Source of the DNA: JBKEDC01 sp047975205
GTDB taxonomy: Bacteria; Bacteroidota; Bacteroidia; Bacteroidales; Prolixibacteraceae
Direction: 5' to 3'
Assembly: GCA_047975205.1 (NCBI GenBank)
Contig: JBKEDC010000030.1
Coordinates: forward strand, 1 to 62,813
Length of the DNA: 62,813 nucleotides
Both the position numbers and the translations under genes were made by a program. This document shows positions 27,937 through 36,213 of the stretch, piece by piece. How positions within the stretch are numbered: position 1 is the stretch's first letter; the number at the start of each line of letters is the position of its first letter. The notes beneath the pieces are model-generated. The model did not search any database and was not told where the DNA came from. It saw only the letters and a list, made by a program, of their open reading frames with translations.

Positions 27937-27971
27937 TAGCGGAATTTTCTGCATCACTTACAATATTTAAG

Positions 27972-28784
27972 ATGGAAAAGAAAAAAATATTATTCATCTC
28001 CCAAGAAATTACACCTTATTTGCCCGAATCAGAAATGTCGATTAAGGCTCGGAATTTACCTCAGGCAATTCAAGAGCGCGGGCGAGAAATTCGAACCTTT
28101 ATGCCTCGATATGGCTGTGTGAATGAACGTAGAAATCAACTGCATGAGGTTATCCGTTTATCGGGTATGAATTTGGTAATTAATGACACTGATCATCCGC
28201 TAATTATAAAGGTTGCTTCCATTCAATCGGCACGTATGCAAGTTTATTTTATTGACAGTGAAGACTATTTCAAAAGGAAAGCTGTTTTACAAGATACCGA
28301 TGGCTTAGAGTTTTCCGATAATGATGAACGTGCCAGTTTTTTTGCTCGCGGAGTGTTGGAAACCGTAGTAAAATTGCGTTGGGCACCCGATATTATTCAT
28401 TGCCATGGTTGGATGAGCTCCTTAGTGCCCTTATACATTAAGAAGAATTATGGTGAAGACCCATTATTTGTGAATTCAAAAGTGGTTTATTCGGCCTATA
28501 ATGAAGAGTTCAAGTCTAGTTTAAGTGAGCAGGCAGCAAGTAGCGTATTGATTCCGGGTGTTGAACCTGCCGATGTAACTTCTTTGGAAAATTCGCCAGC
28601 CTATGAGGCTATTACTAAATTAGGTGTAGAACATGCTGATGCCATAATCAAAGGTAGTGAAACATTACAAGCAGACGTGGAAGCATATATTACACAGGCA
28701 AATAAATTAACGCTTGATTATCAGCCGGAAGATAATTATGTGGAGGCTTATGATGAATTTTACAATAAAGTTCTCGATTTGTAG
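27972..28784 (+). CDS. Half-length glycogen/starch synthase-like protein (GT5 N-domain only)
   Basis: A 270-residue protein matching only the N-terminal catalytic domain of glycogen/starch synthases. It has ILFISQEITPYLPESEMS at the N-terminus (the equivalent of the KxGGL region is altered), the PDIIHCHGWMSSLVPLYIKK motif (about 138-157) and a VYSAYNEEF stretch. The C-terminal GT1-type nucleotide-sugar domain is entirely absent, so synthase activity is doubtful. Such short proteins recur in Bacteroidota next to panC, arguing for a retained function rather than decay, but that function is unknown. Confidence 0.75.
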   Translation: MEKKKILFISQEITPYLPESEMSIKARNLPQAIQERGREIRTFMPRYGCVNERRNQLHEVIRLSGMNLVINDTDHPLIIKVASIQSARMQVYFIDSEDYFKRKAVLQDTDGLEFSDNDERASFFARGVLETVVKLRWAPDIIHCHGWMSSLVPLYIKKNYGEDPLFVNSKVVYSAYNEEFKSSLSEQAASSVLIPGVEPADVTSLENSPAYEAITKLGVEHADAIIKGSETLQADVEAYITQANKLTLDYQPEDNYVEAYDEFYNKVLDL

Positions 28785-28804
28785 CTTTATGCAGTAAAAA
28801 ATAG

Positions 28805-28840
28805 AAAAGAGCTTATTCCTAAGTAGAATAAGCTCTTTTT
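28805..28840. terminator. Bidirectional terminator between glgA-like gene and xth
   Basis: AAAAGAGCTTATTC pairs perfectly with GAATAAGCTCTTTT around a 7-base loop. A and T tracts on both sides allow use by both convergent genes. Confidence 0.88.
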
Positions 28841-28883
28841 GTTTTTCGAGAAGTGTAATCCGATTTGTTTCGGGGCATTGTTG

Positions 28884-29654
28884 TTAATCGATATTTAATG
28901 CCACCCAAACCGGGCAATGATCAGAGTGCACGACATCATTTAAAATACCGGCATCTACAATTTTATCATGTAAAACATCTGTAACCATATTATAATCTAT
29001 TCGCCACCCTTTATTGCGAGCACGAGATCCGGCTCGGTAGCTCCACCATGAGTAATGATGAGGTTCTTGATTGATTTGGCGGAAGCTGTCGATGAATCCT
29101 AAATTTACAAACTGTTCAAACCATTCACGCTCTTCAGGTAAGAAACCGGAAGTATTTTGTTGTTTGTCGGGGTTATGAATATCCATCCACAATCTACAGA
29201 TATTATAATCGCCACACACAACCAAATTCGGTATTTCTTTTCTTAATTTTTGCAGATATGCCGTAAAGTCATCTAAGAAATCCATTTTGTAATCCTGACG
29301 AACTCCTCCGGTGGTTCCCGAAGGGAAATAGGCTGAGATAACAGAGAAGTTTGAAAAGTCTGCACGAATAACCCGCCCTTCAACATCATATTTTTCATTA
29401 TCCATGCCAAGTTTTATACCAACAGGTTTTTCCTTACTTAAAATGGCTACACCGCTATACCCTTTCTTTTCCGCTGAAAAGCAGTGGAAGTAATAACCTG
29501 CATTATTAAACTCTTCTTCGCTCATTTGCCCGGGTTGAGCTTTGGTTTCCTGTAGACAGATTACATCGGGAGATTCGCTTTGCAGCCAAGGTAAAAAATC
29601 TTTTTTTAGGGCAGCACGTATGCCGTTCACGTTATAAGATACAATACGTTTCAC
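28884..29654 (-). CDS. xth: Exodeoxyribonuclease III
   Basis: AP endonuclease and 3'-5' exonuclease of base excision repair, 256 residues. The start is taken as the GTG at 29654, giving the usual N-terminus (M)KRIVSYNVNGIRAA. Longer frames run through the promoter of the opposite gene. Catalytic motifs are LQETKAQ, the CGDYNI metal site, and SDHCPVW at the C-terminus with the catalytic DH pair. It is divergent from rsgA with nearly overlapping promoters. Confidence 0.93.
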   Translation of the reverse strand: MKRIVSYNVNGIRAALKKDFLPWLQSESPDVICLQETKAQPGQMSEEEFNNAGYYFHCFSAEKKGYSGVAILSKEKPVGIKLGMDNEKYDVEGRVIRADFSNFSVISAYFPSGTTGGVRQDYKMDFLDDFTAYLQKLRKEIPNLVVCGDYNICRLWMDIHNPDKQQNTSGFLPEEREWFEQFVNLGFIDSFRQINQEPHHYSWWSYRAGSRARNKGWRIDYNMVTDVLHDKIVDAGILNDVVHSDHCPVWVALNID

Positions 29655-29663
29655 TTTTTTGTT

Positions 29664-29671
29664 TACTTTTG
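29664..29671 (+). promoter_or_regulatory. -7 box of rsgA
   Basis: TACTTTTG on the plus strand fits TAnnTTTG and lies 38 bases before the rsgA GTG. It faces the xth -7 box only ten bases away. Confidence 0.55.
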
Positions 29672-29681
29672 AATTAGATTT

Positions 29682-29689
29682 CAAAGTTA
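29682..29689 (-). promoter_or_regulatory. -7 box of xth
   Basis: The minus strand reads TAACTTTG, about 27 bases before the xth GTG. It faces the rsgA box, so the two initiation sites nearly coincide. Confidence 0.55.
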
Positions 29690-29709
29690 ACCAAATCAAT
29701 AAATTATCC

Positions 29710-30645
29710 GTGAATAAAGGTCTAGTCATAAAATCAACCGGTAGTTGGTATCATGTAAAAAATGAATTAGGAGTTATTATCCCCTGTAAGATTAAAGGAA
29801 AGTTTCGTATGAAGGGTATTCGAACTACTAATCCGATTACGGTGGGAGATAGGGTGGATTTTATTTTAAAGGAGGATAATAATGAACAAGTTGGATTGAT
29901 TAATAAGATTGAAACACGAAAGAACTATATCATTCGGAAATCAACAAACCTATCGAAGCAAGCTCATATTATTGCAGCTAATATTGATTGTGCTTTTTTG
30001 GTAGTAACTTTGGTTCAACCAGTAACTTCTTTAGCATTTATCGATCGCTTTTTGGCTTCAGCAGAAGCTTATCGTATCCCTTGCATTTTGGTCTTTAATA
30101 AGGTTGATTTATATGATGCCGAGCAACTGAATGATTTGGAATCGATAATCAGTATATATGATAAAATTGGCTATAAATGTTTGAAAACTTCTACCAAAAC
30201 CTCTGAGGGTTTATCGGGATTGAAAGATATGATGCAAAACCAAATCAGTGTTTTTTCCGGTCATTCGGGAGTGGGTAAATCAACATTGGTCAATCATATA
30301 GAACCGGGATTAAAGCTTAAAACAAATATTATTTCAGCTTACCACGAAGCCGGACAACACACAACTACGTTCTCAGAAATGTTTAATTTAAGTTTCGGAG
30401 GATATATCATAGATACTCCGGGAATTAAAGGTTTTGGTGTTTTAGAAATGGATAAGTACGAAATAAGCCACTACTTCCCTGAAATCTTTAAACAATCTGT
30501 CGAGTGTCAGTTTAATAATTGCACACACACACACGAACCTAACTGTGCCGTTAAGCAAGCTGTTTACGAAGGGGAGGTTGCCGAAAGTCGTTATGTTACT
30601 TACCTGAGCTTGGTGGAAGGTGAGGATGAAAAATACAGAAGTTGA
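29710..30645 (+). CDS. rsgA: Ribosome small-subunit GTPase RsgA
   Basis: A circularly permuted GTPase that helps mature the 30S subunit, 311 residues from the GTG at 29710 (MNKGLVIKSTGSWYHV). An OB fold precedes the GTPase domain. The permuted motif order is visible: FNKVDL (G4) comes before the P-loop GHSGVGKST (G1) and DTPGIKG (G3). A C-terminal zinc knuckle follows with Cys/His in CQFNNCTHTHEPNCAVKQA. The stop codon is immediately adjacent to that of the convergent radical SAM gene. Confidence 0.95.
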   Translation: MNKGLVIKSTGSWYHVKNELGVIIPCKIKGKFRMKGIRTTNPITVGDRVDFILKEDNNEQVGLINKIETRKNYIIRKSTNLSKQAHIIAANIDCAFLVVTLVQPVTSLAFIDRFLASAEAYRIPCILVFNKVDLYDAEQLNDLESIISIYDKIGYKCLKTSTKTSEGLSGLKDMMQNQISVFSGHSGVGKSTLVNHIEPGLKLKTNIISAYHEAGQHTTTFSEMFNLSFGGYIIDTPGIKGFGVLEMDKYEISHYFPEIFKQSVECQFNNCTHTHEPNCAVKQAVYEGEVAESRYVTYLSLVEGEDEKYRS

Positions 30646-31428
30646 TTAACCGGACACTTGAACGCTTATATCTAAACCTAGCTTCTCAATTTGTTGAGCA
30701 AGCTTTTCCAGCTCTTGATGCCCTATCTTAGTCAGCTTGTCGGCAGGTGTATCTCTGGAAATGCTGTATAACATTACTTGTGCAGGCTTAATTTTACCGA
30801 TAGCTTGCGTCAGGGCATTCATTTCTTCTTCTGTGGTGTTGTCAAACCAAACTCCGTTTACCTCTCCTTTTAAGAGCATGGTCTGTATAATGACTTTACC
30901 CTCAAACTCGACAAGCCTGTCAATAGTGTCTGCTATAGAATAAGTGCCGATAGGGCAATCCATCACGTTAACAGTTGTTTCTATGGCAGAATCTAACTTC
31001 TGAATATTATCTTCAATCTTCAACAGGGCTTGAAACACTCCAGGATTGCTAATTCGAGTAGCATTTGAAAGCACGGCAATTTTACTTTGAGGTGCTAATT
31101 TATTTCTCAGTTCGATGGTGTCATCAATAATACCTGCAAATTCAGGATGCATGGTGGGTTCTCCATTTCCGGCAAAAGTAATTACGTCAGGTAGATGGTT
31201 TTCGGCGAGCATCTGCTCCAGTTGAGTCTGGAGCTCTAATCTAACTTCTTTTCGGGTAGGCAATATTCCTTTTTCTCCCTTTTTTTCTGTCCACCCACAT
31301 TCACAATATACGCAATTGAAAGAACAGAGCTTGCGATTGGTTGGCAGTAGGTTGATGCCGAGCGATGTTCCTAAACGTCGACTTTGAATAGGTCCGAAAA
31401 TAATGTCATTAAACAGAGCAGTAGCCAT
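30646..31428 (-). CDS. Radical SAM protein
   Basis: A 260-residue radical SAM enzyme. The 4Fe-4S site is C35-x3-C39-x2-C42 (CSFNCVYCECG), preceded by SRRLGTSLGINLLP. The SAM-binding GGE-like motif is TFAGNGEPTMHPEF. It resembles the COG0731-type group related to wyosine enzymes, but lacks the flavodoxin half, and the substrate is unknown. A -7 box lies upstream. It abuts rsgA tail to tail with no spacer. Confidence 0.85.
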   Translation of the reverse strand: MATALFNDIIFGPIQSRRLGTSLGINLLPTNRKLCSFNCVYCECGWTEKKGEKGILPTRKEVRLELQTQLEQMLAENHLPDVITFAGNGEPTMHPEFAGIIDDTIELRNKLAPQSKIAVLSNATRISNPGVFQALLKIEDNIQKLDSAIETTVNVMDCPIGTYSIADTIDRLVEFEGKVIIQTMLLKGEVNGVWFDNTTEEEMNALTQAIGKIKPAQVMLYSISRDTPADKLTKIGHQELEKLAQQIEKLGLDISVQVSG

Positions 31429-31474
31429 GAAAAGTAAGTTTTAGTCGGGTAAAGCTATCCGAGGTTTTCTGCCG

Positions 31475-31482
31475 CAAAGTTA
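31475..31482 (-). promoter_or_regulatory. -7 box of the radical SAM gene
   Basis: The minus strand reads TAACTTTG, 46 bases before the ATG. It lies just before the end of the upstream gene (31489). Confidence 0.5.
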
Positions 31483-31488
31483 AGCTAA

Positions 31489-31968
31489 CTAAATTAATTT
31501 GCGGAATTTACTTTCCTTTTTTATACGAAAAGAATGGTAATCTATACCTGAAACGAGCCATGCTTCTACCGGGTAATCGGGTAAAAATGCACTTTCTTCT
31601 AGCTTTAACAGTTTGGGGAGTGCCACGCAGAATATATTTACGGCTTGAGCAAGGTTAAAATGTGCATCACTAGCTTGAAGATTGCTTATCCATGCTGTGT
31701 AAACATGTCGATGATAGCACGAAGGCATCGTTTTTAACCAATACGGAGCTTCGGGAGATTTTTTTTGTATTTCAAGGGTATTCCAATGTATCGATAAATC
31801 AGGAAAGGACGGAATAATTACGCCGGAATAAAATGCCATTTGAGCTAATTCTTGGATTTGATTGCCCATTTCGGTAATGCCTATCAACTTATTGCAGGCA
31901 ACATTCAATACAGCCCCCTTAAATATTTTGCCGTGCTCATTTATCAAGAAATGCGCTGCTATTTTCAT
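31489..31968 (-). CDS. Hypothetical protein with amidohydrolase-like N-terminus
   Basis: A 159-residue protein without a confident family. The first 55 residues (MKIAAHFLINEHGKIFKGAVLNV ... FYSGVIIPSFPDLS) resemble the small beta domain of metal-dependent amidohydrolases. In those enzymes the strand ends in PGFVNxHxH; here it reads PSFPDLSIHW, so the metal-binding HxH is missing. The TIM barrel is also absent. The rest is helical. It starts 12 bases after the DUF4296 lipoprotein gene and is probably co-expressed with it. Real protein likely; role unknown. Confidence 0.6.
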   Translation of the reverse strand: MKIAAHFLINEHGKIFKGAVLNVACNKLIGITEMGNQIQELAQMAFYSGVIIPSFPDLSIHWNTLEIQKKSPEAPYWLKTMPSCYHRHVYTAWISNLQASDAHFNLAQAVNIFCVALPKLLKLEESAFLPDYPVEAWLVSGIDYHSFRIKKESKFRKLI

Positions 31969-31980
31969 AAGTTTACGGTG

Positions 31981-32853
31981 TTATCTTTCGGTATGAGATT
32001 TTTTACCCTTCAAGTTGATAACATTGTTTGTCGGTTTTTGCTTTGCTAATTCAGCTTTAGTGATGGAATCTTCTATCGATAATGCATCTTTTCCCGTGGC
32101 TTTGGCAATAGAATCAATTTTTTGTCGGCGTATGGAGTCTTCGGCTAGTTTTTGAGCTTTGATTTCCATTCTGATAAGAGAGTCTGCTACTTCTTCGGGG
32201 TCTTCTCCCGTGATATCAACGATAGAGTCAACAAGGTGCTTTCGTTTAGCATCAGCAATGGAATCAGCAACAAATTTTAAACATTCTTCTTTCGCTTTGA
32301 TGATAGAGTCTTCTACAAAATTAAAATCTCGTCCGGTGGCTTCTGCAATAGAATCGATAAATTGACGATGTATAGCTTCCGCAATAGAATCTTCTTCATG
32401 CTTTCTGATGACTTCCGCAATAGAATCAGCACGTCTTTTCTCCTCGCTTGCCAAAGCGTGGGTTATGGAATCTTTATATATCTGTTTGGTAAGGTCATTA
32501 TTGATGCGTTCAATCACTTTCTCGTAAATCTCCTCATAGGTTTTAAGCTGTGAAGAATAATATAAGATAGAATTGGCAAGTAGGGAATCGTTAAGGTCGT
32601 ATTTTTGCAGTATATCAGCGTATAGGCTATCAGAAATGAGATTGCGATTGTGCATCAGCAGGCTGTTTTGTCGACGTGCCTTCCCGGATTCTTGATGATT
32701 CTGAGAGATAGCTTCGGCATAATGGATGTCGTAAAGGATATTTACCATTTCTTCAGATGAAGGTAAATGGGCAGGCTTTTTAATTTTACTCTTTTCGCAA
32801 GAAGAGCATAAGATAAAAGAGCAAATGGCAATATATAAGAAAAAGTTTTTCAT
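31981..32853 (-). CDS. DUF4296 lipoprotein with Asp-Ser-Ile repeat tail
   Basis: A 290-residue lipoprotein with a lipobox ending at ILCSSC (Cys about 19). The N-terminal domain HLPSSEEMVNILYDIHYAEA is DUF4296, a Bacteroidota-specific family of unknown role. From about residue 130 the sequence becomes a charged helical array in which the motif DSI or DSL recurs eleven times, spaced 12 or 15 residues (once 8), with ATG.D segments after some copies. The tail is predicted to be a long helix or coiled coil. It probably belongs to a deoC-thioesterase-DUF4296 group. Confidence 0.8.
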   Translation of the reverse strand: MKNFFLYIAICSFILCSSCEKSKIKKPAHLPSSEEMVNILYDIHYAEAISQNHQESGKARRQNSLLMHNRNLISDSLYADILQKYDLNDSLLANSILYYSSQLKTYEEIYEKVIERINNDLTKQIYKDSITHALASEEKRRADSIAEVIRKHEEDSIAEAIHRQFIDSIAEATGRDFNFVEDSIIKAKEECLKFVADSIADAKRKHLVDSIVDITGEDPEEVADSLIRMEIKAQKLAEDSIRRQKIDSIAKATGKDALSIEDSITKAELAKQKPTNNVINLKGKKSHTER

Positions 32854-32901
32854 AGATTTACGACAAATGTTATAGCAATGTAAACGACAGTAACGTATTA
32901 C

Positions 32902-33321
32902 TTAATGGGTTTTAAAAGTATATTTATCGAATATTTCCGCCAGTTCGGGACAGAAGCAAGGGCGTCCGTTTTCTACTTTAGTAGTGGTGGTAGTAATAAT
33001 AGCTTTTGCCATGAGTTGTCCGTCAGACTTTCGGTGTATCTCTTGATAAAAAAAGAACCGTAAATTGCCTTTTCGTTCCACATTTAATTTGCAAACAAAA
33101 CGATCGCCACTTTTTAACGGCGATTTGTATTCAATTTCCACTTTTGCCACTACCGCATCAATTCCATCCTGATGCATCTGAGAAAAACTGATGCCTATTT
33201 CTTCCAACCATTCATGCCGAGCATGTTCAAAATAGTTTTGATAAACTGAATTATTCACAATGCCTTGTAAATCGCATTCGTAATCGCGCACTTTAAGTTC
33301 TAGTTCTGCAGCGTAATTCAT
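32902..33321 (-). CDS. Hotdog-fold acyl-CoA thioesterase (YbgC/4HBT type)
   Basis: A 139-residue single hotdog domain. The motif VRDYECDLQGIVNNSVYQNYFEHAR (residues about 11-35) aligns with the active-site segment of the 4-hydroxybenzoyl-CoA thioesterase family, with the catalytic acid in the YECD stretch. It presumably hydrolyses acyl-CoA in the cytosol. The substrate chain length is not evident. It sits 26 bases after deoC on the same strand. Confidence 0.85.
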   Translation of the reverse strand: MNYAAELELKVRDYECDLQGIVNNSVYQNYFEHARHEWLEEIGISFSQMHQDGIDAVVAKVEIEYKSPLKSGDRFVCKLNVERKGNLRFFFYQEIHRKSDGQLMAKAIITTTTTKVENGRPCFCPELAEIFDKYTFKTH

Positions 33322-33347
33322 AGAAGATATATAAATTCCGGTGTGGA

Positions 33348-34178
33348 TTAAAAATAATTGATTTGTTTGCCAGTAAGATCGCTTAGTAAATTATTGGCTA
33401 GTCTGCTGGCTCCAATGCGGAATAATTTCGGATTCATCCACTCATCACCCAATATGTTTTGAACGATGCTAAGGAAAAGAACGGCATCTTCTGTGGTTGA
33501 AATTCCTCCGGCAGGTTTAAAACCAACTTTTTTCCCGGTTTGAATATAATAATCTTTAATGGCTAAGCACATGGCCACGGCTGCTTCGGGAGTAGCAGCA
33601 GGATTTGTTTTTCCGGTAGAGGTCTTAATGAAGTCGGCACCGCCGCGAATGGCTAGTTTTGAGGCTTTGTAAATAAGTTCCGGGTCATGTAAAGTGCCTG
33701 ATTCCAAGATTACTTTTAAATGGGCTCCACTAATAGATTCTTTAATTAATTCGATTTCATCTAAACAATCGCTCAAATTGTCATCAAGAAAATTGGAAAG
33801 TGATAATACGATGTCGATTTCATTTGCTCCATTTTCAACGGCTAGCGAAGCCTCCATGGTTTTGATACTTAAAAATGTCTGGCTGGCAGGAAATCCTCCT
33901 GCTACGGCTGCAATACGCACCCCATCAACTTCTAATGCTTGGCTGACAATAGATGCCATGTTCGGATGCACACATATGGCTGCAACATGCGGAAATTCTG
34001 GATAGTCATTAGCAAAGTCATTTACTCGTTGTGTAAAATCGTGTACATGTGTTTTGGTATCGGTGTGATTCAGTGTAGTTAAGTCGATGCACGAGAATGC
34101 CAATTCTTGCATGGCTCGTGTGTTGTTGTTTTTAGCTGCCGACTTTATTTGTTCCAATATTTCTTGAATGTTCATCAT
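33348..34178 (-). CDS. deoC: Deoxyribose-phosphate aldolase
   Basis: Cleaves 2-deoxyribose-5-phosphate to glyceraldehyde-3-phosphate and acetaldehyde in nucleoside breakdown. The length is 276 residues. The active-site strands KVILESGTL and DFIKTSTGK contain the Schiff-base Lys, and KPAGGI carries the second conserved Lys. Two tandem ATG codons open the frame; either could be used. It heads the minus-strand group that continues with the thioesterase and DUF4296 genes. Confidence 0.95.
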   Translation of the reverse strand: MMNIQEILEQIKSAAKNNNTRAMQELAFSCIDLTTLNHTDTKTHVHDFTQRVNDFANDYPEFPHVAAICVHPNMASIVSQALEVDGVRIAAVAGGFPASQTFLSIKTMEASLAVENGANEIDIVLSLSNFLDDNLSDCLDEIELIKESISGAHLKVILESGTLHDPELIYKASKLAIRGGADFIKTSTGKTNPAATPEAAVAMCLAIKDYYIQTGKKVGFKPAGGISTTEDAVLFLSIVQNILGDEWMNPKLFRIGASRLANNLLSDLTGKQINYF

Positions 34179-34327
34179 GAGTTATTTATGTAAGGTGTGT
34201 TCCTAATAATAGTATATCAAAGATGCTAAAAGTATCTTTTTACAAGCTGTTTAATCGAGTAAAGATAATAATTTTATAATTGTCTTCCCTTATCTGTTGA
34301 GATTTTTCATCTGCCGTAGATTATAGA

Positions 34328-34516
34328 AGCAAATGCCCGTTTTAGGTTAAGCGACAAATTTAAAGAATAAATCTTTAGGTTTCTCAAAGTTTAAAATCTG
34401 TCTACAATCAAGCTTCTTAGAGATAAGCTTATGTGTCCCATCTTTATTTTTTAGTCGAAAACAAAGAAAGCATTTAATTCGATGAGAGAAAATTATCCAA
34501 TAAATGGGCATTTACC
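34328..34516 (-). mobile_element. Short IS30-derived element (MITE-like)
   Basis: About 190 bases bounded by AGCAAATGCCCG on the left and its imperfect inverse TGGGCATTTACC on the right. Near the right end the minus strand encodes MGHISLSLRSL, matching the transposase start MGHLRLEQKY of the relic at 62 kb, and the upstream sequence (AAAGAAAGCATTTAATTCG) also matches. The transposase core is deleted. It fills much of the gap between deoC and the exb genes; the rest of 34179-34602 shows no gene. Confidence 0.65.
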
Positions 34517-34602
34517 AATGGAAGCTTTCGATCCATTCTGAATCGCATGTTCTTACTTCATATTCAAGAAGAATCACACGACAGAATGATGAAGAGTATA
34601 AT

Positions 34603-34632
34603 AAAAAAGCCATCCTCTCAGATGGCTTTTTT
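34603..34632. terminator. Terminator downstream of the exb operon
   Basis: AAAAAAGCCATC pairs perfectly with GATGGCTTTTTT around CTCTCA. On the minus strand the T run follows the stem, terminating the exb operon. Confidence 0.9.
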
Positions 34633-34660
34633 ATTATTACGCTAATTTATATTAACTAAC

Positions 34661-35134
34661 TTAATGTGCTGCTGCTCTTTGGCGAGCAGAGTAGTTGATA
34701 TGTAATGCTGAACACCTGCGTAATTCTTGTTTAATATCAGTTACTATACCCATTTTAGCATATTCGTCAACTTTCAATGATGTAATCATTTGAGGTACTT
34801 CAGCTTCATCGCGAGCTTCGCGTTCTGCTGTAATAAAGTCGATAATATCACTAGGTTGAGCAAACTGATCATTCAACTGAATACGCGGCTCTGAACCATA
34901 TACTCTTTGATATTGTTTCATAGGCTCACCTACGTAAATATAACTTACCAACGATTTCTTTTCAAGCTTCGAAAGCTCAGTTCCTTCGGGAACTTGAACT
35001 TGAACCATCATTGTTACTTCACGCATTGTTGTACTTACCATGAAGAAGAACAATAGCATGAATACAATGTCAGGAAGCGAAGCTGTTGAAATTGGTGGTA
35101 ATTCTTTATCATTATTCTTTTTAAACTTTGACAT
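34661..35134 (-). CDS. exbD: ExbD/TolR-type biopolymer transport protein (second copy)
   Basis: A 157-residue inner-membrane protein with one N-terminal transmembrane helix (PDIVFMLLFFFMVSTTM, about 21-37), whose Asp22 is the proton-pathway residue of the family, and a periplasmic domain. With ExbB it converts proton flow into force for TonB or related outer-membrane transport. It is the last gene of an exbB-4TM-exbD-exbD operon and lies five bases after the first exbD. The two ExbD proteins are clearly different, suggesting a mixed complex. Confidence 0.92.
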   Translation of the reverse strand: MSKFKKNNDKELPPISTASLPDIVFMLLFFFMVSTTMREVTMMVQVQVPEGTELSKLEKKSLVSYIYVGEPMKQYQRVYGSEPRIQLNDQFAQPSDIIDFITAEREARDEAEVPQMITSLKVDEYAKMGIVTDIKQELRRCSALHINYSARQRAAAH

Positions 35135-35139
35135 ATTCT

Positions 35140-35709
35140 TTATCCTCCAACTTGCTTAGGTTCTGCTTCTGAAATCTTTGATGGCACGATTGTTTTAACC
35201 GCATCTTGTTGTTCTTTACCTAGATCAGCATAGTTTTTACCAAACTGTCTGTTAGATAATTCGTCTCTTAACTCATTAACGGCTCCTACCAATTCGTTCT
35301 GAACGGCTAGATAAGTCCCATATGATGTTCCACGATCGTTTTGTAGAGAAATAACTCCTTTGGTAATACCAACCTTCCCAAAATAGGGAACTTCCTTCAT
35401 CGTTTTTTCAGGAAGGTCGGCACTATTTGCAGGATTTGTAAGGAATTCTTTAGCTGCATCGCGCAGCTGAGTTACTTCCATTGGCTCTCCTTCTACAAGG
35501 AGTTCATTGTTGGCATTTACCAATACTACAAAAACATTTCTTTCTTTAATCGGTGGAGCATCAGTTTGCTCTTCCGGAGGCATAGGTGGTAACCTACGCT
35601 CCAAACCTTTATCTACGTCCATAGTGGTAGCAACCAGGAAAAAGATAAGCAACATGAATGCAATGTCGGCAAGTGATGACGACGGGATTTCCGGTACTTT
35701 TCTGCTCAT
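35140..35709 (-). CDS. exbD: ExbD/TolR-type biopolymer transport protein (first copy)
   Basis: A 189-residue paralogue of the next gene. The membrane helix ADIAFMLLIFFLVATTM (about 14-30) contains the conserved Asp. The periplasmic domain is longer, with an insertion containing LPPMPPEEQTDAPP just after the helix. It probably pairs with the shorter ExbD and the ExbB-like protein in one energy-transducing complex. It lies 31 bases after the 4-TM gene. Confidence 0.92.
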   Translation of the reverse strand: MSRKVPEIPSSSLADIAFMLLIFFLVATTMDVDKGLERRLPPMPPEEQTDAPPIKERNVFVVLVNANNELLVEGEPMEVTQLRDAAKEFLTNPANSADLPEKTMKEVPYFGKVGITKGVISLQNDRGTSYGTYLAVQNELVGAVNELRDELSNRQFGKNYADLGKEQQDAVKTIVPSKISEAEPKQVGG

Positions 35710-35740
35710 AATTTAATTATTTCCTGTAATTACCACTTAA

Positions 35741-36205
35741 TTAGTTTCTGCTGCTAAAAATTGCTTTGACACCGAATCCAGCGATGGATACTACAATTAG
35801 TCCCAACAAAATATATGTTGCGTAAAGTGTAGCCCCAACCCATTTTGATATTGTTGGAGTTAGCGTGCCATCAGCCACTAAATCTTGAGCTCCGTGAAAA
35901 TTAGGGATTGCATCGCTAGCTAGGCTATAAGCAATGCCTATCACAACCACGGCAAAGATTAGTGCAATACCTCCAGCTTTAGCTGCCTGTTTGTCGGTCG
36001 CTGTTTGAATCAAAGCAAATATAATTGCAATGAATGTAGCAGCACCCAGCAAAATGTATGCCCAATTTAAATTGGCATTTATCCATGAGTTCATGGTAGC
36101 GTCAGTCACATCATCACTAATGTTTAAAGCAAGCATTAGAACAAGAAGTACTGAGACAGCCAAGGTAACCCATAAAACTATGCTAGTTACTTTTTCAAGT
36201 TTCAT
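35741..36205 (-). CDS. Four-helix membrane protein of the exb operon
   Basis: A 154-residue protein with four hydrophobic helices (about 8-28, 48-66, 77-96 and 128-147) and short loops. I recognise no named family. It lies between exbB and the first exbD with spacers of 8 and 31 bases, so it is co-expressed and may be a partner or assembly factor of the ExbB/ExbD motor. The loop ASDAIPNFHGAQDLVADGTLTPT between helices 3 and 4 is the only sizeable soluble part. Confidence 0.75.
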   Translation of the reverse strand: MKLEKVTSIVLWVTLAVSVLLVLMLALNISDDVTDATMNSWINANLNWAYILLGAATFIAIIFALIQTATDKQAAKAGGIALIFAVVVIGIAYSLASDAIPNFHGAQDLVADGTLTPTISKWVGATLYATYILLGLIVVSIAGFGVKAIFSSRN

Positions 36206-36213
36206 AATTCTGA

